Source of the DNA: Halapricum desulfuricans
GTDB lineage: Archaea > Halobacteriota > Halobacteria > Halobacteriales > Haloarculaceae
Assembly: GCF_017094525.1 (NCBI RefSeq)
Contig: NZ_CP064788.1
Span: forward strand, 2,279,030 to 2,343,029
Direction of reading: 5' to 3'
Length of the DNA: 64,000 bases
Shown here piece after piece: positions 26,583-34,905 of the stretch (position 1 is the first letter of the stretch; each line of letters begins with the position of its first letter). The notes beneath the pieces were generated by a model, which was not told the DNA's origin, made no database searches, and worked only from the letters and a program-made list of their open reading frames with translations. The position numbers and the translations under genes were made by a program.

Positions 26583-27560
26583 GTGAGTTCAGAGACTGAA
26601 GAGGCGAGCACACCGCTGCTCATGCGGCCGCTCAACTGGCTCGAGACCAGGGGCGACGCGGTGTTCGCGTACGTGCTGTTAGCCCCTGCGTTCCTCCTGC
26701 TGGCGGTCGTCGCGTTCTTCCCGCTGGTACGGACGTTCCAGTTCTCGCTGCGGGCGGACGCGATTCGCTCCGCCGAACCGTTCGGGGAGTTCATCGGGTT
26801 CGGCCACTACCAGGATCTGCTGACCGGCAATGCGTCGTTACCACAGCAGTTCCTGGACCTCTCGATGGAGACGCCGATCCTCCAGCAGGCGCTGTTCGTC
26901 ACGCTCGCGTTTGCGATCATCAGCGTGCTGTTCGAGACGCTGATCGGGTTCGGGCAGGCGCTGATCCTCGATCAGGAGTTCCGCGGTCGACGCTGGGTTC
27001 GCGTCGCGATCATCATCCCCTACGCGATCCCGATCGTCATCCAGGCGATGATCTTCTACCTGATATTCAGCCCGCAGATCGGGTTCGGGACGGAGTTCTT
27101 GAATTCGATCGGCGTGTTTGAATCGAATCCGCTGCAGAACACGAGCAATTCGTTCATCATTGTGCTCGTCGCAGACATCTGGAAGACCTCGGCGTTCATG
27201 GCCCTGCTCATCCTGGCAGGGCTGCAGAGTATCGACCGCCAGCTGTACGACGTCGCGAAAGTCACGGGCGCGTCGCCGTGGCAGCGGTTCAAGTACATCA
27301 CGATGCCGCTGATCGCGTCGCCGCTGCTGGTCGCAATGTTGTTCCGTACGATGGACGCGATGCGCATTTACGGGCTGATCGACGCGACAGCCGGCTGTCA
27401 GACCGTTCCATCGATGAGTTGTCTGGTCATCACGGCACTCAATCAAACCCGACGGTGGGGCTCTGCCTCGGCCGTCGCGTTCCTGACGGCGATCACGATC
27501 GGGCTGGTCGTGATCGTCTATCTGATCGGCTTGCGTGACTCGGAGGCTGGTGTGACATGA
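26583..27560 (+). CDS. Sugar ABC transporter permease (MalF type)
   Basis: A 325-residue permease with six membrane segments. The EAA-type loop is at about 215-240 (QLYDVAKVTGASPWQRFKYITMPLI). The start is GTG at 26583, 17 bases after the binding-protein stop, with GGTG just above. It overlaps the next permease by 4 bp. It forms the membrane channel with the MalG-type partner. Confidence 0.93.
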   Translation: MSSETEEASTPLLMRPLNWLETRGDAVFAYVLLAPAFLLLAVVAFFPLVRTFQFSLRADAIRSAEPFGEFIGFGHYQDLLTGNASLPQQFLDLSMETPILQQALFVTLAFAIISVLFETLIGFGQALILDQEFRGRRWVRVAIIIPYAIPIVIQAMIFYLIFSPQIGFGTEFLNSIGVFESNPLQNTSNSFIIVLVADIWKTSAFMALLILAGLQSIDRQLYDVAKVTGASPWQRFKYITMPLIASPLLVAMLFRTMDAMRIYGLIDATAGCQTVPSMSCLVITALNQTRRWGSASAVAFLTAITIGLVVIVYLIGLRDSEAGVT

Positions 27561-28546
27561 GCGAGGAAGAACCCGAACATCCGGACATCGCAGCACAGGA
27601 GCAGTCCGAAGAGCCCGACCTCGACCGCGGCGTCGTCGAGGCCTGGGCCGCCAAGATGATCTCCAACCCGGACCGCGCCTACAAGGCAGCGTTCTACATC
27701 GCGACGATTTTCTTCCTCGTGACGACGCTGTACCCGTTCTTCTGGCTGCTCATGGTGGCGATCACCCCGGCCGGAAGTCTCGGCGACGTCGGCGCGTTCA
27801 CGCCGGGCGGATTCGATCCGAGCTCGTTCATCGAAATATTCGGGCCACTGTCCGACCAGTACAACATCAACTTCCACCGGTACGTCTTCAACAGCTTCCT
27901 GATCGCGTCGGTCGCGACAGTGCTCACGCTGTTCGTCGCGAGCCTGGCCGGGTACGTGTTCGGTCGGCTCCGGTTCCGCGGGAAGACGCCGCTGCTGTTG
28001 ATTGTGCTGATCGTGTCGTTCTTCCCGCCGGCGGCCTTCTTCGTGCCGCTGAACCGGCTGTTCAACACGAACTTCGACGTGCTGCGCCCGCTGCTCGCGG
28101 ACGGGTCGCTGTTCAACACACCCTTCGCGATCATCATCCCGGTGTCAGCGCTGTATCTGCCGCTGTCGATTTTCATCCTGATGACGTTCTACTCCCAGAT
28201 CCCGGACGGGCTCGAGGACGCAGCCAGAGTCGAGGGGACGACCCGCCTCGGCGCGCTCTTCCGGGTCATCGTGCCCCTGTCGGCTCCAGGTGTCGCGACC
28301 GCTGGCGTGTTGACGTTCATCACCGTCTACAACGAGTATTTCTTCTCGTCGCTGATGACGGACGGCAGGCCGGAGATGTGGGCCCCGATGCTCGAAGGTG
28401 TCCTCGCATTCCGGGGACAGTACGAGATCCTGTACAACCTCATGGCGGCAGCGAGCATCGTGGCCGTGTTGCCAGTGGCGATACTGGTCATCGTCGCACA
28501 GGAAAAGATCGTCAGCGGACTCACCCAAGGAGCACTCAAGGAGTGA
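27557..28546 (+). CDS. Sugar ABC transporter permease (MalG type)
   Basis: A 329-residue permease. A polar acidic N-terminus of about 45 residues precedes six membrane segments. The EAA loop reads GLEDAARVEGTTRLGALFRVIVPL near residue 215. The ATG overlaps the previous stop (ATGA). The pair forms the translocation pore of the sugar importer. Confidence 0.93.
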   Translation: MSEEEPEHPDIAAQEQSEEPDLDRGVVEAWAAKMISNPDRAYKAAFYIATIFFLVTTLYPFFWLLMVAITPAGSLGDVGAFTPGGFDPSSFIEIFGPLSDQYNINFHRYVFNSFLIASVATVLTLFVASLAGYVFGRLRFRGKTPLLLIVLIVSFFPPAAFFVPLNRLFNTNFDVLRPLLADGSLFNTPFAIIIPVSALYLPLSIFILMTFYSQIPDGLEDAARVEGTTRLGALFRVIVPLSAPGVATAGVLTFITVYNEYFFSSLMTDGRPEMWAPMLEGVLAFRGQYEILYNLMAAASIVAVLPVAILVIVAQEKIVSGLTQGALKE

Positions 28547-28552
28547 TATCGA

Positions 28553-29680
28553 ATGGCATCAGTCACACTAGATAGCATCACGAAGGCGTACGGAGACGAG
28601 ATCGCAGTCGAAGACATGAATCTCGAAGTACGGGACGGCGAGTTTCTGACGCTCGTCGGCCCGTCGGGTTGCGGGAAGTCGACAACGATGGAGACGATTG
28701 CCGGACTGACCCAGCCGACGGAAGGAACAGTCTACATCGGCGACCGTGACGTCACTAATCTGCCGCCGAAGAACCGCGGGGTCGCGATGGTCTTCCAGAA
28801 CATCGCGCTGTTCCCGCACATGGACGTCTACGACAACATCTCCTTCGGGCTCCGGCTGCGCAAGTACGATCAGGACGAGATCGAGAAGCGCGTCGATCGC
28901 GCCGCGGAAATCGTCCAGCTGGAGGGAATGCTGGACCGAATGCCCGAAGAGATGTCCGGCGGACAGCGACAGCGTGTCGCGATCGCCCGTGCAATCGTTC
29001 GACAGCCGGACGTGTTCCTGATGGACGAGCCGCTGGCGAATCTGGACGCCGAACTGCGCATCCACATGCGCACCCAACTCCAGCGGCTGCATCGCGAACT
29101 GGACACGACGGTGATCTACGTCACCCACGACCAGGCCCAGGCGATGACGATGTCCGACCGCATTGCGGTCATCGACAACGGCCACTTACAGCAGGTCGAT
29201 CCACCGCTGACCTGTTACAACGCGCCGGACAACCTGTTCGTCGCCAGCTTCATCGGGTCACCCTCGATGAATTTCTTCCACGGCTCGGTGACCGACGACG
29301 GGTTCGATTCAGAGTTCATCGACCTCGGGTTCGACCCGGAAGAGGTCGGAGCGACACCCGGGAAAGATGCGACGCTCGGGATCCGGCCCGAAGACGTGTA
29401 TCTGAAGCGTGATAGCGAAGAGGCGACCGTCCCTTCGGACACGATCAAGGCACACATAGACGTTCTCGAGCCGATGGGTGACGAAGTGTTCACCTATCTG
29501 CTGCTGGAGGAGGACGTCGAAACTAGCGCCGAAGGCCGCGGTGAAGGCCAGTTGCTACTCAGCCTCGATCCGCAGACCGACGTCGAAGAAGGTCAGGACG
29601 TTGAGGTCGTCTTCGATCGTCACGAGGCCCACCTCTTCGACTCGGCGTCCGAAGAGGCGATCGCCCACAGTCTCGCCTGA
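28553..29680 (+). CDS. Sugar ABC transporter ATP-binding protein (MalK/UgpC type)
   Basis: A 375-residue ATPase. Walker A is GPSGCGKST, the signature is MSGGQRQRVAIAR, Walker B is VFLMDEPLANLD, and the H-loop is THDQ. The C-terminal about 130 residues (GIRPEDVYL and on) are the MalK-type OB/TOBE regulatory domain. It starts 6 bp after the MalG-type stop. It completes the importer encoded from 25114. Confidence 0.95.
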   Translation: MASVTLDSITKAYGDEIAVEDMNLEVRDGEFLTLVGPSGCGKSTTMETIAGLTQPTEGTVYIGDRDVTNLPPKNRGVAMVFQNIALFPHMDVYDNISFGLRLRKYDQDEIEKRVDRAAEIVQLEGMLDRMPEEMSGGQRQRVAIARAIVRQPDVFLMDEPLANLDAELRIHMRTQLQRLHRELDTTVIYVTHDQAQAMTMSDRIAVIDNGHLQQVDPPLTCYNAPDNLFVASFIGSPSMNFFHGSVTDDGFDSEFIDLGFDPEEVGATPGKDATLGIRPEDVYLKRDSEEATVPSDTIKAHIDVLEPMGDEVFTYLLLEEDVETSAEGRGEGQLLLSLDPQTDVEEGQDVEVVFDRHEAHLFDSASEEAIAHSLA

Positions 29681-29901
29681 TCGCCGGACCGATTTTCCGG
29701 TGCGGTCGGCCAACGTGGCCGATTCGGAGCGGGCTACAGCAGCTGTCTCCGCTCCCGCCTTCCGCACGAACGCCCGAGCGGAGCGAGCGATCGGTATCTG
29801 CCTGCTGTCACTGCAGTCTCGGGAGAGGTGCGCCCCGCCTGTCGTCGCTTGCGGGCCGTCGGACCGCCACATTCCGATATCAAACCGAGCGTGATCGACA
29901 C

Positions 29902-30948
29902 GTGAACGAATCAGAACTCGAAGCCAGCCTCGAGACCGCGGGATTCGCCCCATATCAGGCCAGCGCGTACGTCGCGCTGCTGGAACTGGGAGCAGCGACA
30001 GTGCCGGAAATCGCGGAAAAAAGCGGTGTCCCCGACTCCCGGATATACGACGTGTTGCGCTCGCTCGAGTCAGAGGGATACGTCGAGGTATACGAACAGG
30101 AGTCGCTGCAGGCACGGGTGTACGACCACGAGCGGCTGCAAGAACAACTCCGGGAGCGAGCCGAACTGTTCTCCGACGCACGCGAAGAGATCGAGCGACG
30201 CTGGGAAGAGCCACCGATGGAGGAGACCGTCGTCAACGCCGTGACGCGTTTCGAGACGGTAGTCGAGAGCGCGGCCGACGCCATCGCAACGGCCGACACG
30301 CAGGTACAGCTCTCAGTGGGTCTCGAGCAGTATCGCGAACTCCGACCGGCACTGCGGACTGCCCGGGAGAACGGAGCAAGCGTCTATCTCGTAATCTCGA
30401 CGCCGGACAGCGAGGCGCTTCCGGACCCGGAATCGGTCGCGGCCGTCTGTACGGAGGCGCGGCATCGAGAACTGCCGTCGCCGTTCGTGGCGATCGTCGA
30501 CCGATCAAAGGTGTACTTCGCCCCGCATACCGATTCGGCGAACGAGTATGGACTGATCGTCGACGACCGAACGCACGCCTACGTCCTGCACTGGTTTTTC
30601 CTGACGAACCAGTGGACCGTCTGGGATTCGATCGCCTCGAGCGGGCAGGCGAACGGAGAGTACATCGACGTTCGATATCTCGTCGATGACCTCGAACCGC
30701 TGCTCGAGAACGGCAAAAGGGTCCGCGTACACGTCGACGGGGCCGATACCGACTCCGGCCAGCGACGATCTGTCGAAGGGGTCGTCCGCGACGTCGTCTA
30801 CGAGAACGACGGTGCCGGCCCGACCGCGCGCGGCGGCCGCGTCACGCTCGAACTGGACACGGACGCCGGGACGGTCGAGGTCGGCGGATGGGGGGCGCTG
30901 GTCGAAGACATCGAGGCGCACCGGCTCCGAGTGGAGTCGGTCACGTGA
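29902..30948 (+). CDS. TrmB family sugar-sensing regulator
   Basis: A 348-residue regulator. The N-terminal TrmB wHTH is at about 8-75 (GFAPYQASAYVALLELGAATVPEIAEKSGVP, then SRIYDVLRSLESEGYVEV). A coiled-coil linker (about 75-105) and a large TrmB effector domain (about 110-345) follow. TrmB proteins repress or activate sugar transport and metabolic genes on sugar binding. It lies 221 bp below the sugar transporter operon, same strand, so that operon is its likely target. The start is GTG at 29902. Confidence 0.9.
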   Translation: MNESELEASLETAGFAPYQASAYVALLELGAATVPEIAEKSGVPDSRIYDVLRSLESEGYVEVYEQESLQARVYDHERLQEQLRERAELFSDAREEIERRWEEPPMEETVVNAVTRFETVVESAADAIATADTQVQLSVGLEQYRELRPALRTARENGASVYLVISTPDSEALPDPESVAAVCTEARHRELPSPFVAIVDRSKVYFAPHTDSANEYGLIVDDRTHAYVLHWFFLTNQWTVWDSIASSGQANGEYIDVRYLVDDLEPLLENGKRVRVHVDGADTDSGQRRSVEGVVRDVVYENDGAGPTARGGRVTLELDTDAGTVEVGGWGALVEDIEAHRLRVESVT

Positions 30949-30960
30949 GCACGACGCCGG

Positions 30961-31092
30961 CTACGGTTCGCCGACCGGCACGCGCTCGCCGCGTTTGTCG
31001 CGGACCCAGACGTAGTCACACGACTCGAGGCGGAACGTGGTCTCGCCGTCGAAAGACGCCCTCCGGTATCGAGCACTGCCGGAGTCGCGCCG
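30961..31092 (-). other. 43-codon start-less frame after a TAG stop
   Basis: This frame directly continues the gene at 31093-31626 past its TAG. It encodes 43 residues including FDGETTFRLESCDYVWVRDK and then RGERVPVGEP, before another TAG. The composition looks like a real small haloarchaeal protein, but the frame holds no ATG or usable GTG/TTG start before the conserved-looking part. It may be a fragment of a decayed gene, or a C-terminal extension reached by readthrough. The function is unknown. Confidence 0.4.
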
Positions 31093-31626
31093 CTAGTGTT
31101 CCGGCTCTTCGGCAGGGGCGAGCATGTCGTCGATCGTCAGAATGAGGCTGTTGCCCGTGTCGTCCTTTCCGTCGATCGTCCCGACGATCTGGAGTTTCGA
31201 CAGTGGCGTCGGCCCGACGGTGACCGTGTCCCCTTCATTGAACTCGCTGATCGAGCCCCGGAGCTTGATCTCCGCGCGACACTTTTCGGGGTGGTGGACG
31301 CTGGTCAGGTTGATCGCCTCGACGTTCGAGTGTTCGACTCGTTCGCCCATGTGGAACAGGGGTACCTCGGCCGGTTGGTCCATCTCCTGGATCTGCAACG
31401 CGTCGTAGGCGTTGGCCGTCGGCTTGTACCCCCCTTTCGGCCCCGGTACCCCCTCGACCAGCTGGAGCGCTTTGAGACTCTGCATCTGGTTTCGGATCGT
31501 CCCCGGGTTCCGGTCGACCTTCTCCGCGATCTCCTCCCCTTTGACCGCGCTCTCGCGCTCGCGGTAGAGATTGACGAGCTCCTGAAGGATGTTCTTTTGA
31601 CTCGGTGTCAGTTCAATTGATGACAT
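31093..31626 (-). CDS. Winged-helix transcriptional regulator (haloarchaeal Rrf2-like)
   Basis: A 177-residue protein. The wHTH is at about 5-75 (LTPSQKNILQELVNLY, VKGEEIAEKVDRNPGTIRNQ, LVEGVPGPKGGYKPT). The C-terminal domain has strands such as DTVTVGPTPLSKLQIVGTI. Conserved haloarchaeal regulators of this type have unproven targets. I chose the ATG at 31626 (MSSIELTPSQ), with TTTAAG on the minus strand about 25 bases above fitting a leaderless promoter. The longer upstream frame crosses the 80-bp repeat and is not coding-like. Confidence 0.78.
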   Translation of the reverse strand: MSSIELTPSQKNILQELVNLYRERESAVKGEEIAEKVDRNPGTIRNQMQSLKALQLVEGVPGPKGGYKPTANAYDALQIQEMDQPAEVPLFHMGERVEHSNVEAINLTSVHHPEKCRAEIKLRGSISEFNEGDTVTVGPTPLSKLQIVGTIDGKDDTGNSLILTIDDMLAPAEEPEH

Positions 31627-31828
31627 TACCGGTTTTTCGTTATAATACGACTTAAATTCCCCGGTGGAGCGGCCGTCTCCCGGCTTTGAATGGTCCCCTG
31701 ACTCTCCAGTTCGGCCGTTTGCTGATCGCTGGACTCGCCGCTGTCGCTGCCCTGCTGGGCTTCGGATCCGACACCCGCCGACGATGAGACACAGGCCGGT
31801 CAGTATCGGGAACCTCCTCGGGGAGCTC
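31627..31828. promoter_or_regulatory. Promoter region of the wHTH gene
   Basis: This is the first 202 bp of a 453-bp gap that the repeat at 31829-31908 splits. AT-rich bases at 31629-31655 hold the minus-strand promoter elements of the gene at 31093-31626. The rest is GC-rich with only short frames on either strand and no recognisable gene. Confidence 0.4.
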
Positions 31829-31908
31829 ATACTGGTGGCGATACGTTCGTAACGATATCCGGCACACCGGCGTACCAGATCAGTTCGAAATGGTATCGCC
31901 ACCAGTAT
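31829..31908. repeat. 80-bp terminal-inverted-repeat element, copy 1
   Basis: Begins ATACTGGTGGCGATAC and ends with its exact 16-bp complement, GTATCGCCACCAGTAT. A second copy of the same length is at 32625-32704, about 82% identical, with the ends most conserved. The interior has no coding capacity. It resembles a small non-autonomous mobile element (MITE-like). I see no clear target duplication. Confidence 0.75.
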
Positions 31909-32079
31909 CACGACCGAAATGAAACTATCCGGCGACGCCGTCCCGCGTGCGAACGTATCGCCGTCCGCGACGGCAGTCAGGGTGACAGGTCCCGCCGCTG
32001 GCAGAACAGGTACGGCCGGCGACGTGCCATCGACGACAATCCACACCCGTTAAGTTCGGTCGCCACGACGCCGCCGCTA
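31909..32079. other. Gap between repeat copy 1 and carS
   Basis: 171 bp without a convincing gene. CCGTTAAGTTCGG at 32048-32060 is about 25 bases above the carS ATG and could be its TATA region. A minus-strand frame here (starting at 32046) is open but runs through the repeat and is rejected. Confidence 0.4.
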
Positions 32080-32625
32080 ATGGACGTCATCGAGACAGTC
32101 GTCGTCGCGTTCTGGGCGATGCTACCCGCGTACGTGCCGAACAACGCGGCCGTCCTGTTCGGCGGCGGTCGACCGATCGACGGCGGGCGGACGTGGGGTG
32201 ACAGTCGCCTGCTCGGGGACGGCAAGACCTGGCGCGGGACCGCCGGCGGGACCGCGACCGGCGTCGCGCTGGCGCTCGGATTGAACGCCGTCCGACCGAC
32301 GGCGACGGACGCGCTCGCCGTCTCCGTTCCCGAGTTCCCGATCGTCGCGGCCGTCACGCTCGCGGCCGGGGCAATGGTCGGCGACGTCACCGCCTCGTTC
32401 GTCAAGCGCCGCAGCGGCCGCGAACGCGGTGCGGCCTTCCCGGGGCTCGACCAGCTGGACTTCGTCGTCGGCGCGCTTGTCCCGACCGCAATCCTCGCAC
32501 CCAGTTGGTTCGGAAAGACGTTCACTGTGCCCGTGCTCGCGGTCGTGCTCGTGATCACGCCGCTGTTGCACGTCGGGACGAACGTCGTCGCCTACTATCT
32601 GGGGCTGAAAGACGAGCCGTGGTGA
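32080..32625 (+). CDS. carS: CDP-archaeol synthase
   Basis: A 181-residue membrane enzyme that activates unsaturated archaetidic acid with CTP, giving the CDP-lipid for archaeal phospholipid headgroups. It has four to five hydrophobic segments. Family motifs are [27 protein letters not shown] (the conserved DGKTWRG-type loop), and [16 protein letters not shown] with the D/D pair. The end, [10 protein letters not shown], is normal. The final base of its TGA is also the first base of repeat copy 2, so the element sits directly against the gene. Confidence 0.93.
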   Translation: MDVIETVVVAFWAMLPAYVPNNAAVLFGGGRPIDGGRTWGDSRLLGDGKTWRGTAGGTATGVALALGLNAVRPTATDALAVSVPEFPIVAAVTLAAGAMVGDVTASFVKRRSGRERGAAFPGLDQLDFVVGALVPTAILAPSWFGKTFTVPVLAVVLVITPLLHVGTNVVAYYLGLKDEPW

Positions 32626-32704
32626 TACTGGTGGCGATACGTTCGTGAAGATATTCGGCACGTCGTCGTGCCAACTGGTTTTGAAATGGTATCGCCACCG
32701 GTAT
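32625..32704. repeat. 80-bp terminal-inverted-repeat element, copy 2
   Basis: The same length and ends as copy 1: the left 16 bp are identical and the right end is GTATCGCCACCGGTAT (one change). The first 22 bp are identical between copies, as are AAATGG and most of the right terminus. It begins on the last base of the carS stop and lies 43 bp above the hemC ATG, so it may affect carS termination or hemC expression. Confidence 0.75.
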
Positions 32705-32747
32705 GAGACTGGAGGGCTTTTCACCCCCGACCGCCGAGAGACAGACA

Positions 32748-33851
32748 ATGAGCTCTCGCGACAGTACGCTCCGGCTTGCGACACGTGGTTCTGATCTCGC
32801 GCTTCGACAGGCGGCCACGGTGGCAGAGACGCTGGAAGGGCGGCGACAGTCAGTCGAACTGATCGAGGTCGAGACGACCGGCGACCAGATCCGCGACGAA
32901 TTGATCCACCGGCTGGGCAAGACGGGCGCGTTCGTCCGCGCGCTCGACGAGCGGGTGCTCGACGGCGAGGCCGACGCCGCCGTCCACTCGCTGAAGGACG
33001 TCCCGACCGAGGGCGGCGAGGAGACGGTCGTCGCGGGCGTCCCCGAGCGCGGTCCGGCGGGCGACGTGCTGGTGACGCCCGGCGGGAAGGCCCTCGAGGA
33101 ACTCCCCGAGAGCGCGACTGTCGGCACGTCCAGCCTCCGGCGCGAAGCGCAGTTGCACGCCGAGCGACCGGACCTGAACGTGGAACCGCTCCGCGGGAAC
33201 GTCGACACGCGGATCGAGAAGTTGCTGGCCCCGACGCTCCAGCGCGAACACGCCGACCGGAGCGACGCCGAAAGCGAGCGCAAGGAGCGAGCGGACGACG
33301 AGGACTACGAACACCCCTACGATCGGACGGTCGAGGAGTGGTTCGACGACCTGGCCGAGATCGAGCGTCGCGCGCTCGAACGCGACGTGGAAGTCGAGTA
33401 CGACGCGATCGTGCTGGCGGCCGCGGGGCTGGAGCGACTCGGTCTGGATCACCACGTCTCGACGGTCGAACTCGATACCGACCGGTTCGTTCCCGCGCCC
33501 GGACAGGGAGCCATCGCGGTCACCGCGCCGGACGGCGAGACCGCCGAGCGGATCAACGGGGCGATCGACCATCCGCCGACGCGAGTCGCGACGACCGTCG
33601 AGCGGACCGTGCTGGCGACGCTGGGTGGCGGCTGTATCGCGCCGATCGGCGTCCACGCGAGGGTCCAGGGCAGTACCGTCCGGACCACGGCGCGGGTACT
33701 GGCACGGGACGGAAACGAGGAAGTCGCGGCCACGCGCGACCTGCCGATCCACCGCCATCCCGACGCCGCCCGGGAGTTCGCCGAGGACCTCCGCGAGCAG
33801 GGAGCGGCCGAACTGATAGAGCGGGCCGTCGCGGAGGCAACGGACGAATGA
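32748..33851 (+). CDS. hemC: Hydroxymethylbilane synthase (porphobilinogen deaminase)
   Basis: A 367-residue enzyme that joins four porphobilinogens into hydroxymethylbilane. RLATRGSDLALRQA opens domain 1; HSLKDVPTE is the active-site loop; the dipyrromethane-cofactor Cys is in TLGGGCIAPIG. It is about 50 residues longer than bacterial HemC because of an acidic insert around residues 165-210 (RSDAESERKERADDEDYEH), as seen in haloarchaea. I chose the ATG at 32748; an earlier ATG at 32703 lies inside repeat copy 2. It overlaps hemD by 4 bp. Confidence 0.95.
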   Translation: MSSRDSTLRLATRGSDLALRQAATVAETLEGRRQSVELIEVETTGDQIRDELIHRLGKTGAFVRALDERVLDGEADAAVHSLKDVPTEGGEETVVAGVPERGPAGDVLVTPGGKALEELPESATVGTSSLRREAQLHAERPDLNVEPLRGNVDTRIEKLLAPTLQREHADRSDAESERKERADDEDYEHPYDRTVEEWFDDLAEIERRALERDVEVEYDAIVLAAAGLERLGLDHHVSTVELDTDRFVPAPGQGAIAVTAPDGETAERINGAIDHPPTRVATTVERTVLATLGGGCIAPIGVHARVQGSTVRTTARVLARDGNEEVAATRDLPIHRHPDAAREFAEDLREQGAAELIERAVAEATDE

Positions 33852-34585
33852 CGGCGAGCCCGCGCGTGGCCGTCTTCCGCCCCGACGATCAGCGCCTCGA
33901 GACGGCTGTCGAGTTGCTGGAATCGCTCGGCGCGACGCCGGTCGCGGATCCGATGCTCGCGGTCGAGCCCGCCGGGTCGACGCCGCGCTTGGACGCCGAC
34001 GCCGTCGTCTTCACGAGCACGACCGGCGTCGATCTCGTCGCCGACGCCGGCTGGACGCCCGGCGACGCGACCGTCTGTGCGATCGGCGAGACGACGGCCG
34101 ACGCGCTCCGGGACGCGGGGTTCGACGTCGATGTCGTCCCCGAGACCTACACGTCGGCGGGTCTCGTCGAGGCACTCGCCGGCGAGGTCGAGGGCGCGCG
34201 CGTCGAACTCGCGCGCAGCGACCACGGGAGTGCCGTGCTCGTCGACGGGCTGTTCGATGCCGGCGCGTACGTCCACGAGACCGTCCTCTACCGGCTGGTC
34301 CGGCCGGACGACGCCGGTGACTCGATCGAGTTGGCGGCCGCGGGAGACCTCGACGCCGCGCTGTTTACCTCGTCGCTGACGGTCGAACACTTCCTGGAGG
34401 CAGCGACCGAGCGGGGCGTCCGTGAGGCGGCGATCGACGGGCTGAACGAGGCCGTCATCGGGGCGATCGGCCCGCCGACCGAGCGGACCGCCGAGTCGAA
34501 CGGGATCGGCGTCGATGTCGTGCCCGAGACGGCGGACTTCGACCGACTGAGTCGCGCGACCCTTGCGCGGCTCCGGTCGAAATAG
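33848..34585 (+). CDS. hemD: Uroporphyrinogen-III synthase
   Basis: A 245-residue HemD that cyclises hydroxymethylbilane with ring-D inversion. The family is poorly conserved, but VVFTSTTGVDLV, ARSDHGSAVLVDGL, ALFTSSLTVEHFL and AVIGAIGPPTERTAESNG match its fold pattern. It overlaps hemC by ATGA, so it is translationally coupled. It feeds heme, siroheme and cobalamin synthesis. Confidence 0.93.
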   Translation: MTASPRVAVFRPDDQRLETAVELLESLGATPVADPMLAVEPAGSTPRLDADAVVFTSTTGVDLVADAGWTPGDATVCAIGETTADALRDAGFDVDVVPETYTSAGLVEALAGEVEGARVELARSDHGSAVLVDGLFDAGAYVHETVLYRLVRPDDAGDSIELAAAGDLDAALFTSSLTVEHFLEAATERGVREAAIDGLNEAVIGAIGPPTERTAESNGIGVDVVPETADFDRLSRATLARLRSK

Positions 34586-34627
34586 CTGGGGACGGTATTT
34601 TTGTTCCGGAGGGGACTCAAGGACGGT

Positions 34628-34828
34628 ATGGGACGTTTGCGAACGGTACGCGATCGGCTCGCCGGTTCGCCGGTCGCGCTGGCCGCGACAGTGATCGTCG
34701 TGCTGGGGGCGCTTGCGGCGCTGCTCGTCAGCCAGATCGGCCTGCCGCCGCGAGAGGCGCTCTTCCCGACGGGAGTCGCCGTGGCTGTGCTTGCACTGGC
34801 TGTATACGACTGGTACGCGCGCCGGTAG
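34628..34828 (+). CDS. Small membrane protein
   Basis: A 66-residue protein with two hydrophobic segments (about 15-35 and 43-60) and the ending VYDWYARR. There is no motif. It lies 42 bp below hemD on the same strand. I chose the ATG at 34628, with TATTTTTG about 35 bases above. Confidence 0.55.
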   Translation: MGRLRTVRDRLAGSPVALAATVIVVLGALAALLVSQIGLPPREALFPTGVAVAVLALAVYDWYARR

Positions 34829-34905
34829 GATCTCGACAGACCGATATGTGTCGCCCACGCAATGTCGATACGAACACGGCGACCGACCACGGTCGCACCT
34901 GAACT

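Noticed and set aside
31664-31852. 62-codon plus-strand frame above the first 80-bp repeat
   Set aside because: It runs into the repeat, has Arg/Pro-rich composition and no promoter-like sequence at the right distance.
32623-32625. Possibility that repeat copy 2 truncated carS
   Set aside because: The CarS C-terminus (GLKDEPW) matches the normal family end, so the element abuts but does not shorten the gene.
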